Shown: positions 1 to 5,029 of the stretch, in pieces
How positions within the stretch are numbered: position 1 is the stretch's first letter
How the letters are laid out: each line of letters starts with the position of its first letter
Assembly: GCA_944385305.1 (NCBI GenBank)
Contig: CALWWS010000156.1
Coordinates: 1 to 6,906, forward strand
Direction of reading: 5' to 3'
Source of the DNA: an uncultured Oscillospiraceae bacterium
GTDB lineage: Bacteria > Bacillota > Clostridia > Oscillospirales > Oscillospiraceae
DNA length: 6,906 bases
Translations under genes and position numbers: made by a program
Notes under the pieces: generated by a model
Seen by the model: only the letters and a program-made list of their open reading frames with translations
Database searches by the model: none
What the model was told of the DNA's origin: nothing

Positions 1-1576
1 CCGGGTCGGTGATGTCGGACACCACATAGGGCTGCATCAAATGGCCGCCGTTGATGACGGCGGAGGCGGCGGTGATCAGCTGGATGGGGGTGACGTTGAA
101 GCGCTGGCCGAAGGAGGCGGTGGCCAGAGAGGTCTCGCCGTAAGGGCCGGTGAACCAGTCCCGGCTCCACACCAGGGAAGTATTGTCCGCCTCGCCCTGC
201 ATGTCGATGCCCGTCTTGCCGATCATGCCGAAGTTCTCCAGGTAGTCGTAGAACTTCTCCGCCCCCAGCCGCTGGCCGATGGCAATAAAGGCGGGGTTGC
301 AGGAGTTGCCCACCGCGGTGGCCAGATCCTGATCCCCGTGGCCCTCCCGCTTGGAGCAGCGGATGGTGTAGTCTGCCACCGTCACGCTGCCCGAGCAATA
401 GAAGTGGTCGCTCTCATTCACCACGCCCTCCTCCAGGGCGGCGGCCAGCACCATGGATTTAAAGGTGGAGCCCGGCTCGTAGGTATCCACAATGGCCTTG
501 TTGCGCCATTGGTAGTTCTGCATCTGGCCCAGGGCCTCCTGGTAGGCCTCCTCGCTGGCAGAGGGGTCGTTTTTCACAGTCTCCAAATAGGCGGCCAGCA
601 CCGGATCGGTCACCCCCCAGGGATCGTTGAGGTCGTAGGTGGGGGAGTTGGCCCAGGCCAGAATGGCGCCGGTGTTGGGGTCCATGGCGATGGCAAAGCC
701 GCCGTCCTGGACTTCAAACATCTCCACCCCCTTCTCCAGAATCCGCTCACAGTAGTACTGGATGGTGGTGTCAATGGTCAGGGTCAGATCGTTGCCGTCC
801 AGGGCGTCGTAGTACTCCTCAAAGCGGTAGAGCATCTCGGTGCCCTTGCCGTTTTTGGCGGTGACCACCCGGCCGGTCTCGCCGGCCAGCTCCTCCTCAT
901 AGATGGCCTCCATGCCGTAGGCGCCCTTGCCGTCGCTGTTGAAATTCACCCAGCCGATAACCTGGGCGGCCAGGCTGTTATAGGGGTAGTAGCGCTTGGT
1001 GGTGGGCATGAGGTAGATGCCGTGCTGCAGGTTGTTCTCCGTGATAAACTCCCGCACCGCGTCCGACTCCTCCTGCTCCACCCGCCACTTGATCATCTCA
1101 TACTGGGAGTTGGTCTTGGCCAGGCGTTTGAGGATGTCCTCCTCGTCCAGGTCCAGTATCTGGGCCAGGCTGGAGGCAATGAACTCGTTGGTGGGTTCGG
1201 GGTAGTCGGGGCCGTCCTCACCGTCCTCCGCGGCCTCCTCCACCTTCTCCCGATAGCTCTCCTGGGTCTCCACAATGTCCTTGGGGGAGAGCTGCACGTT
1301 GTACACCGTGGCGCTCATGGCCAGGGGGGTGCCCTTGCTGTCATAGATGGTGCCCCGGTTGGCCGATACGGTGGCGTCCCGGGTCTGCTGATCCAAGGCC
1401 CTGGCGGTGTACTCGTCGTACTTTACAATCTGGATCTCGTAGAGCTTTGCCAGCAGGGGGACAAAAGCGACCACGCCGAAGATAACCATCAGGCACAGGG
1501 TGCGCACCAGAATGGTGCGGTTTGCCCGGTGGTCCGGCTGCTGCCGGATCTCTCTGTTTACCCTTCTGCGCGCCAT
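1..1576 (-). CDS. ftsI: Class B penicillin-binding protein (FtsI/SpoVD-type D,D-transpeptidase), C-terminus cut off by the window edge
   Basis: Membrane-anchored transpeptidase that cross-links peptidoglycan, here in the dcw cluster right after an ftsL-like gene. 525 residues are visible. A basic cytoplasmic start is followed by one membrane anchor (about residues 21-42). The PBP dimerisation domain begins at NRGTIYDSKG (73-82). The transpeptidase domain has the SxxK motif in EPGSTFK (catalytic S370, K373) and the SxN motif as SCN (425-427). The later KTG(T/S) motif should lie beyond position 1; the KTG at 454-456 is the structural 'GKTGID' seen in this family, not the active-site one. Two extra stretches stand out: an acidic one near 103-130 and about 25 residues before WRN (358-360). 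The ATG at 1576 follows GAGGTGA with a 7-base spacer. FtsI and SpoVD cannot be told apart without the C-terminus, where SpoVD carries a PASTA domain. The broad family is certain; the symbol is provisional. Confidence 0.93.
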   Translation of the reverse strand, partial: MARRRVNREIRQQPDHRANRTILVRTLCLMVIFGVVAFVPLLAKLYEIQIVKYDEYTARALDQQTRDATVSANRGTIYDSKGTPLAMSATVYNVQLSPKDIVETQESYREKVEEAAEDGEDGPDYPEPTNEFIASSLAQILDLDEEDILKRLAKTNSQYEMIKWRVEQEESDAVREFITENNLQHGIYLMPTTKRYYPYNSLAAQVIGWVNFNSDGKGAYGMEAIYEEELAGETGRVVTAKNGKGTEMLYRFEEYYDALDGNDLTLTIDTTIQYYCERILEKGVEMFEVQDGGFAIAMDPNTGAILAWANSPTYDLNDPWGVTDPVLAAYLETVKNDPSASEEAYQEALGQMQNYQWRNKAIVDTYEPGSTFKSMVLAAALEEGVVNESDHFYCSGSVTVADYTIRCSKREGHGDQDLATAVGNSCNPAFIAIGQRLGAEKFYDYLENFGMIGKTGIDMQGEADNTSLVWSRDWFTGPYGETSLATASFGQRFNVTPIQLITAASAVINGGHLMQPYVVSDITDP

Positions 1577-1583
1577 GGCGGGT

Positions 1584-1590
1584 TCACCTC
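1584..1590 (-). promoter_or_regulatory. Ribosome binding site of the penicillin-binding protein gene
   Basis: GAGGTGA on the minus strand, 7 bases before the ATG at 1576. It is close to the ideal Shine-Dalgarno sequence and fixes the start. It lies 18 bases downstream of the 15-bp inverted repeat, so that hairpin leaves it exposed. Confidence 0.8.
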
Positions 1591-1608
1591 ACTAGGGAAA
1601 TATCGCAG

Positions 1609-1642
1609 GAGGGCGTAAGAAAACTGCTTTTCTTACGCCCTC
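1609..1642 (-). repeat. Perfect 15-bp inverted repeat (hairpin) between the ftsL-like gene and the PBP gene
   Basis: Arms 1609-1623 and 1628-1642 are exact reverse complements (GAGGGCGTAAGAAAA on the plus strand) around a 4-base loop, CTGC. A G-T pair could extend the stem by one. Neither strand has a T-run after the stem, so it does not look like a simple intrinsic terminator. As RNA on the minus strand it would form a stable intercistronic hairpin. Possible roles are mRNA processing or stability, attenuation, or a small dispersed palindrome; the sequence alone does not decide. Confidence 0.85.
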
Positions 1643-1651
1643 TCCATGGAA

Positions 1652-1684
1652 GGCCGCCCTCCGGCAGCCCGTTTTTTCTGTTTT
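1652..1684 (+). terminator. Weak terminator-like hairpin facing the plus strand (tentative)
   Basis: Arms GGCCGCC (1652-1658) and GGCAGCC (1663-1669) with loop CTCC form a 7-bp stem. On the plus strand it has one C-A mismatch and is followed by CG, six T (1672-1677) and another TTTT. It could stop antisense transcripts entering from the PBP side. On the minus strand the mismatch becomes a G-U pair but there is no T-run. No plus-strand gene needs a terminator here, so this is weak. Confidence 0.3.
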
Positions 1685-1712
1685 GGGTCTGCAAATGAGT
1701 ATATGGCTGTCT

Positions 1713-2273
1713 CTAGCGGAGATATTCCACAATCCGGGTAAAAATGGTCTTGACGCTGTCCACCGCCCCGGCCACGCCCCCGGTGGTCTCCTCCTGCTGG
1801 AACTGGGTCACGGTGTCCGGTTCAGAGAGATCCACATAGTAGACCTGGCTGCTCTGGGGCTTGACCATCCCCTGGGCGGTGACCTGTTCCTCAATGGTGC
1901 CCAGGTCGTAGGCCAGCTCGTACTGGGCCCGCAGCTTGGCCTCCTCGGTCTTGAGGGTAGTCATCTGGCTGTTGAGCTCCACCACGCTCTCCGAGATGGT
2001 GGTAAGCTGCACATAGCTAAACAGCAGCAGCACGGCGAACACGCCCACGGCCAAAAAGCCCACCACGGCGAAGACAGAGACCTGACCGGCAGGACGTACC
2101 TGCACCCGGGGGCGTACCACCGCCCGCTGGCGGGGCCGTACCTGGGGGCGGGGCTGGAGAACCTGCTGCTCCTCCAACTGGCGCACCGCAGAGCCGTCAT
2201 AGGCTCTGTAGGGCACCTTTCCATAGGAGGCAGGTGCGCGATATCTGTCCCGTGCCTTGGCCGCAGTTGCCAT
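1713..2273 (-). CDS. ftsL: FtsL-like septum formation protein, bitopic membrane protein
   Basis: 186 residues with the FtsL/DivIC layout. There is a long cytoplasmic N-terminus (about 64 residues), one membrane helix (about 65-88, VSVFAVVGFL onwards), then an external coiled coil (about 89-125) rich in Glu, Leu and Gln, and a short tail. FtsL partners DivIC/FtsB and the septal PBP in the divisome. Sequence conservation in this family is poor, so the call rests on topology and on the position between rsmH and a class B PBP. The cytoplasmic part carries an Arg/Pro-rich stretch (about 41-62) with repeated VRPR-like units. The frame is open further upstream, but ATG at 2273 is the start: it follows CGGAG about 11 bases before it, and the upstream extension is just rsmH sequence in another frame. 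A 136-base gap holding two hairpins separates it from the PBP gene. Confidence 0.82.
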   Translation of the reverse strand: MATAAKARDRYRAPASYGKVPYRAYDGSAVRQLEEQQVLQPRPQVRPRQRAVVRPRVQVRPAGQVSVFAVVGFLAVGVFAVLLLFSYVQLTTISESVVELNSQMTTLKTEEAKLRAQYELAYDLGTIEEQVTAQGMVKPQSSQVYYVDLSEPDTVTQFQQEETTGGVAGAVDSVKTIFTRIVEYLR

Positions 2274-2281
2274 AATTGTGT

Positions 2282-3256
2282 TCACTCCGTTTCTCTTTCG
2301 TATCCCGCGCCGGGCATCACAGCTTCTCCGCCACCCGCAGCTTGGCGCTGCGGGCGCGTGAGTTCTCCGCCAGCTCCGCCTCGCCGGCCACAATGGGCTT
2401 GCGGGTAATAAGCCTGACCGCCGGCTTTTTTCCACACACACACCGGGAAGTCCGGCGGACAGGTACATCCCCTGGCCCATGCCGCCAACCCGTTTTTCAC
2501 AATTCGATCCTCCAGGGAGTGGAAGGAGATGATGGCCAGCCGCCCTCCCGGATTGAGCCGGGGCACCGCCTGCTGCACCATCCGATCCACCGCCGCCAGC
2601 TCGTCATTCACCGCAATGCGGATGGCCTGGAAGCACCGCTTGGCGGGGTGCTGCTTCTCCCGCAGGGCGGCGGCGGGCATGGCAGACTTGATGATATCCA
2701 CCAGCTCCAGGGTGGTCTCCACCGGCCCTTTGTCCCTGGCCCGGACGATGGCCGCCGCAATGGCGGAGGCATACCGCTCCTCTCCGTACTGGTGGAAAAT
2801 GCGCCGCAGCTCCTCCTGGGGCCACTCATTTACCACCGCCCGGGCCGTCAGGGTATCGGTCACATCCATACGCATGTCCAGCGGAGCGTCCGCCATGTAG
2901 GAAAAGCCCCGGGACGGATCGTCCAGCTGTGGGGAGGACACACCCAGGTCAAAGAGCATGCCGTCCACTCCGGCAATCCCCAGGCTGTCCAGCACTTCCT
3001 CCAGCCACGCAAAGTTTCCGTGCACCAGACTCACCCGGTCCAGGTAGGGGGCCAGCTTCTCCCGGGCCTCCTCCAGGGCGGTCAAATCCCGGTCGATGCA
3101 GATCAGATGCCCGCCCGCCAGACGCCTGGCAATCTCAGCAGAGTGGCCCGCCCGGCCCAGAGTGCCGTCCAAATAAATGCCGTCAGGCCTGATCCGCAGG
3201 GCCTGGATGCACTCGTCCAGCAGAACCGGACGGTGGGAAAAAACCTGCTCTCCCAT
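2282..3256 (-). CDS. rsmH: 16S rRNA (cytosine-1402 N4) methyltransferase RsmH, frameshifted near its 3' end
   Basis: SAM-dependent enzyme that methylates N4 of C1402 in the 16S rRNA decoding centre; formerly MraW. Visible family motifs in order: HRPVLLDE (8-15), [12 protein letters not shown] (28-39), [10 protein letters not shown] (103-112), [15 protein letters not shown] (117-131), [15 protein letters not shown] (203-217) and [12 protein letters not shown] (243-254). The ATG lies one base after the mraZ stop (TGAGATG), so translation is probably coupled. As read, the frame gives 324 residues, but from about residue 275 onward the sequence no longer looks like RsmH. The lost tail ([18 protein letters not shown] onwards) is intact in another frame and ends at TGA 2317-2319. 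One more GT unit in the repeat at 2432-2443 would give a 313-residue protein of normal length. Most of the catalytic domain is present, so activity may or may not survive. A sequencing error is possible. Confidence 0.95.
   Translation of the reverse strand: MGEQVFSHRPVLLDECIQALRIRPDGIYLDGTLGRAGHSAEIARRLAGGHLICIDRDLTALEEAREKLAPYLDRVSLVHGNFAWLEEVLDSLGIAGVDGMLFDLGVSSPQLDDPSRGFSYMADAPLDMRMDVTDTLTARAVVNEWPQEELRRIFHQYGEERYASAIAAAIVRARDKGPVETTLELVDIIKSAMPAAALREKQHPAKRCFQAIRIAVNDELAAVDRMVQQAVPRLNPGGRLAIISFHSLEDRIVKNGLAAWARGCTCPPDFPVCVWKKAGGQAYYPQAHCGRRGGAGGELTRPQRQAAGGGEAVMPGAGYERETE
2317..2431 (-). pseudogene. rsmH: Displaced C-terminal coding segment of rsmH
   Basis: Read from the GGA at 2433-2431 in the frame offset from the main rsmH frame, this segment encodes [12 protein letters not shown], then [20 protein letters not shown] and RVAEKL, and stops at TGA (2317-2319). 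This is the usual end of a clostridial RsmH. No start codon or ribosome binding site serves it alone, so it would only be made by frameshifting or if the GT tract is really one unit longer. Confidence 0.85.
2432..2443 (-). repeat. Short GT dinucleotide tract, (GT)5GG, at the rsmH frame break
   Basis: On the minus strand the tract reads GTGTGTGTGTGG and is followed by six A (2431-2426). It encodes V-C-V-W in the observed frame. With one more GT it would encode V-C-V-C-G and run into K-K-P-A-V-R in the conserved frame. Tandem dinucleotides followed by a homopolymer are prone to slippage in replication and to indel errors in sequencing. Confidence 0.8.
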
Positions 3257-3257
3257 C

Positions 3258-3674
3258 TCAGAAGCCCAGCGCCTGCATGCAGGCCGACATCTTCTCCGGC
3301 GTCATCTCCTCGTCCTCCTGGGCCTGCCAGGCGGACTTGCTCCACACCTCCGCCCGGTCGTGGACGCCGATGATCACGGCCTCCTTGTCCAAAGCGGCGT
3401 ATTTGCGCAGCTTCTGGGGGATAACAATGCGCCCCTGGCTGTCCAGCTCACAGCGGGCAGCGTTTGCAAAGAGGGGCCGCATGGCCTTTGACTGACTCAT
3501 GGGCAAAGAGGCGAACTTCTCGGTAAAGCGATCCCAGGTGGCCTGGGGATAGATGGCCAGGCAGGCGTCCACACCCATGGCAAGGTAAAAGACTTCGCCC
3601 AGCTCCTCCCGCAGCTTGGCGGGAATGAACAGCCGGCCCTTGGCGTCTATGGTGTGTTCATAGGTGCCGGTCAA
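3258..3674 (-). CDS. mraZ: Transcriptional regulator MraZ
   Basis: DNA-binding regulator at the head of the dcw cluster, with two AbrB-like (SpoVT-type) domains. In other bacteria MraZ binds repeats near its own promoter and represses the cluster. Visible motifs are the N-terminal TIDAKGRLFIPAKLREELG and the second-domain CELDSQGRIVIPQKLRKYA. I place the start at TTG 3674, giving 138 residues that begin MTGTYEHTIDAKGR. This TTG has GGGGGAG (3689-3683) at an 8-base spacing and fits the family N-terminus. A GTG at 3683 would add three residues (141 in all), but it overlaps that same ribosome binding site. The gene ends one base before the rsmH ATG. It is preceded by a good promoter and candidate MraZ boxes, which suggests autoregulation. 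Confidence 0.95.
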   Translation of the reverse strand: MTGTYEHTIDAKGRLFIPAKLREELGEVFYLAMGVDACLAIYPQATWDRFTEKFASLPMSQSKAMRPLFANAARCELDSQGRIVIPQKLRKYAALDKEAVIIGVHDRAEVWSKSAWQAQEDEEMTPEKMSACMQALGF

Positions 3675-3682
3675 CCTGCTCA

Positions 3683-3689
3683 CTCCCCC
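3683..3689 (-). promoter_or_regulatory. Ribosome binding site that decides the mraZ start
   Basis: GGGGGAG on the minus strand. It is 8 bases from TTG 3674 but overlaps the GTG at 3683-3681, so it supports the TTG start and a 138-residue MraZ. Confidence 0.6.
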
Positions 3690-3706
3690 ACTTTACTGTT
3701 TGATTC

Positions 3707-3731
3707 TGTCCTTTTAAACCACTTTGCCCCA
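3707..3731 (-). promoter_or_regulatory. Candidate MraZ operator: 10-base-spaced GTGG repeats in the mraZ leader
   Basis: On the minus strand TGGGG (3731-3727), TGGTT (3721-3717) and a weak GGACA (3711-3707) recur every 10 bases. Equivalently, CTAGTGG and AAAGTGG are separated by three bases. MraZ boxes described in other bacteria are direct repeats with the same period (TGGGN with 5-base spacers in E. coli; AAAGTG-type in Mollicutes). The array starts just after the -10 element, a good place for autorepression. The third unit is poor, so this stays a candidate. Confidence 0.5.
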
Positions 3732-3743
3732 CTAGCACTTATC

Positions 3744-3772
3744 AGTATACTTTCTTTGTAACAGAATTGCAA
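3744..3772 (-). promoter_or_regulatory. Sigma-A-type promoter of the mraZ-led dcw operon
   Basis: On the minus strand a -35 TTGCAA (3772-3767) and a -10 TATACT (3749-3744) are separated by exactly 17 bases. The -10 matches consensus in 5 of 6 positions, the -35 in 4 of 6. A-tracts just upstream (3773-3793) resemble an UP element. Transcription should begin near 3737-3739, giving a leader of about 64 bases before the TTG of mraZ. Confidence 0.75.
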
Positions 3773-3839
3773 TAGTTTTTTCCTATTTTTTTATGAAAAA
3801 ACACCGGCCTTTTTCTCCAAATTACTCCTTTTTCAGAAC

Positions 3840-3853
3840 AAAACATATGTTCG
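3840..3853 (-). promoter_or_regulatory. LexA (DinR) SOS-box-like palindrome
   Basis: Minus-strand CGAACATATGTTTT. The Firmicutes SOS box is built on CGAAC-N4-GTTCG, so the first 12 bases match fully and only the last two differ. It lies about 68 bases upstream of the -35 of the mraZ promoter and about 85 bases past the uvrC-operon terminator stem. No clear promoter overlaps it, so which transcript it would control is unknown. Confidence 0.5.
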
Positions 3854-3934
3854 ATTACAGTTTGTTACCTGTTTGCACCTGGCAGAGCCAAACCCTGTGT
3901 CTCATTTGGCCGCACACCCCCACATTTTGTGCCC

Positions 3935-3980
3935 AAACAAAAAAAGAGCGGAACCGGTATGCTATACCGGTTCCGCTCTT
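3935..3980 (-). terminator. Intrinsic terminator of the uvrC-rsmD-coaD operon
   Basis: A perfect 17-bp stem (arms 3944-3960 and 3964-3980, 3-base loop) begins 10 bases after the stop codon of the coiled-coil gene. On the minus strand it is followed by T7 within the tail (3945-3939, its first two T pairing in the stem), then G and TTT. The GC-rich core (GAGCGGAACCGG) followed by the T-run is a textbook rho-independent terminator. There is no T-run on the plus-strand side, so it works one way. Confidence 0.93.
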
Positions 3981-3990
3981 GGGTCTTCTC

Positions 3991-4503
3991 TTACTGCTCC
4001 TCCGCCTCGGCGTCGTAGGGCTGCCGCCCGCCGCCCGCGGCGGCGCTCCCTGCCAGGGCACGGAAGCGGGCGCGGGACTTCTTGATCTCGTCGTAGGCCT
4101 CGGCCACCGCCTCCTCTGTGCGGCGCAGGGCGTCCTCACAGTAGTCGTTGGCCGCCTTGCGCAGCTCCCGGCTGCGCTCTTCAGCGGTGCGGATCATCTC
4201 GTTGCCCTTCTGTCTGGCCTGGGCCAGCAACTCATCCTCGGCCACCATTTGCTTGGCCTGCTCCTCCGCCTGCTTGCGGATGAGCTCCCCCTCCCGCTTG
4301 GCGGAGGCAATGTACTCCGCCCGGGCGGCGATGAGCTTTTTGGCCTCGGCCAGCTCCATGGGGAACTGCCCCCGGATCTCGTCCACCAGATCCAGGGCCT
4401 TGTCCCGCTCGATGACGCACTTGTCGCTGGAGAGGGGCATATTCTTGGCCTCATCAATCATTTCAAAGAGCATGTCCAGTAATTCTTCCACGCCGGTGGC
4501 CAT
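3991..4503 (-). CDS. Coiled-coil protein of the coaD-linked family often labelled 'ATPase' (function unknown)
   Basis: 170 residues, almost wholly helical and highly charged. A short N-terminal part (EELLDMLFEMIDEAKNMPLS, 6-25) leads into a long coiled coil (about 30-150, rich in Ala, Glu, Lys and Arg), then a Gly/Ala-rich tail. There is no signal peptide, membrane helix or Walker A/B motif, so the common database label 'ATPase' is not backed by this sequence. That label probably comes from resemblance to V-type ATPase subunit E/H or DivIVA-like coiled coils. I know proteins of this style next to coaD in Clostridia. The ATG at 4503 shares its A with the coaD stop (TGATG), and AGGAGG lies 8 bases upstream, so it should be well translated. 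It is the last gene before the operon terminator. No function is claimed. Confidence 0.85.
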   Translation of the reverse strand: MATGVEELLDMLFEMIDEAKNMPLSSDKCVIERDKALDLVDEIRGQFPMELAEAKKLIAARAEYIASAKREGELIRKQAEEQAKQMVAEDELLAQARQKGNEMIRTAEERSRELRKAANDYCEDALRRTEEAVAEAYDEIKKSRARFRALAGSAAAGGGRQPYDAEAEEQ

Positions 4504-5000
4504 CAGCCATCCCTCCTGTTCTTCATCTTTTCCGTTACATCCTCAATAATCTCCCGGGGTACAAAGTCCGTCAGATCTGCCCCGTAGCGGGCCATCTCCT
4601 TGACCACGCTGGAGCTGACATAGGTATACTTGGCGCTGGAGGGGAGAAACATGGTCTCCAGCCTGGGGTTTAGCTTGCGGTTGATGAGGGCCATCTGCAG
4701 CTCGTTTTCGTAGTCGGATACTGCCCGCAGGCCCTTGATCAGCGTGCACGCCTTTTTCTGCCGGGCATACTCGGCCAGCAGGGTGGTGGAGCAGTCCACC
4801 TCCACATTGGGCAGCTTGGCCACCACACGGCGGATGAGCTCTACCCGCTCCTCGGGGGAAAACAGCTCCCGGTTGCGCTTTTCCGAATTGACCATCACGC
4901 AGACAATCAGCTTGTCAAAGCACACCGCCGCCCGCTTGATGATGTTCAGGTGCCCCAGGGTGATGGGGTCAAAGCTGCCGGGGTAAATGGCGATCTTCAA
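4503..5000 (-). CDS. coaD: Phosphopantetheine adenylyltransferase CoaD
   Basis: Catalyses the fourth step of coenzyme A synthesis: it transfers AMP from ATP to 4'-phosphopantetheine, giving dephospho-CoA and pyrophosphate. It is a cytoplasmic nucleotidyltransferase. 165 residues is a normal length. Visible motifs are PGSFDP (7-12), the TxGH nucleotide-binding motif as TLGH (14-17), KGLRAVSDYENELQMALINR (89-108) and the C-terminal YVSSSVVKEMARYG (127-140), equivalent to the family's ISST/SSS motif. The start is TTG at 5000, because MKIAIYPGSFDP is the family N-terminus; AAGGA lies about 11 bases upstream. The gene follows rsmD after 29 bases and overlaps the next gene by one base. Pairing of rsmD with coaD is common in bacteria. 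Confidence 0.97.
   Translation of the reverse strand: MKIAIYPGSFDPITLGHLNIIKRAAVCFDKLIVCVMVNSEKRNRELFSPEERVELIRRVVAKLPNVEVDCSTTLLAEYARQKKACTLIKGLRAVSDYENELQMALINRKLNPRLETMFLPSSAKYTYVSSSVVKEMARYGADLTDFVPREIIEDVTEKMKNRRDG
4512..4517 (-). promoter_or_regulatory. Ribosome binding site of the coiled-coil gene, inside the end of coaD
   Basis: A perfect AGGAGG on the minus strand, 8 bases before the ATG at 4503. A nearer ATG overlaps the site's edge and is not used. The site allows the last gene to be translated independently of coaD. Confidence 0.75.
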
Positions 5001-5029
5001 GGGCTGTCACATCCTTGCGTACTGCCCCG

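Larger units (their letters stand above)
3675..3990. other. AT-rich intergenic control region between the uvrC operon and the dcw cluster
   Basis: About 316 bases with no convincing gene, markedly more AT-rich than the flanking genes. From right to left it holds the intrinsic terminator of the uvrC operon (3935-3980), about 80 bases with no recognisable signal (3854-3934), a LexA-like palindrome (3840-3853), a possible nine-codon reading frame (3791-3820), A/T tracts (3773-3793), the mraZ promoter (3744-3772) and 10-base-spaced GTGG repeats in the leader. A plus-strand frame that opens here runs across the terminator and antisense to the next gene, and is rejected. Confidence 0.85.

Noticed and set aside
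41..1618. A 525-codon open frame on the plus strand opposite the PBP gene
   Set aside because: It is antisense to a gene with complete class B PBP motifs. GC-rich third positions leave the opposite strand free of stops, and the translation is low-complexity Gly/Leu/Val/His-rich with no family resemblance.
1698..1703. TATACT on the minus strand after the ftsL-like stop, as a -10 for a separate PBP promoter
   Set aside because: No -35-like hexamer lies 16-18 bases upstream; the sequence there (AATATC) does not fit.
1713..2480. A 255-residue version of the FtsL-like protein starting at 2480
   Set aside because: The extra 69 residues are rsmH sequence in another frame. ATG 2273 has its own ribosome binding site and gives the FtsL-type layout.
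454..3256. Programmed +1 frameshifting as the default explanation for rsmH
   Set aside because: The A6 run offers a slip site, but I see no stop codon at the shift point or stimulatory element, and simple loss of one GT unit explains the data fully. It is kept only as an alternative.
2276..3373. A 365-codon plus-strand frame opposite rsmH and mraZ
   Set aside because: It is a shadow of rsmH and mraZ, whose motifs are unmistakable on the minus strand; the translation is Pro/Arg/His/Gln-rich without a recognisable domain.
3795..3815. GAAAAA/TTTTTC inverted repeat as a terminator upstream of the mraZ promoter
   Set aside because: The stem is only six A-T-rich pairs around a 9-base loop, too weak to terminate and expected by chance in an A/T-tract region.
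3793..4482. A 229-codon plus-strand frame starting in the intergenic region
   Set aside because: It runs through the strong minus-strand terminator stem and then antisense to the coiled-coil gene. It has no ribosome binding site, and its leucine-rich run is the shadow of Glu/Lys codons.
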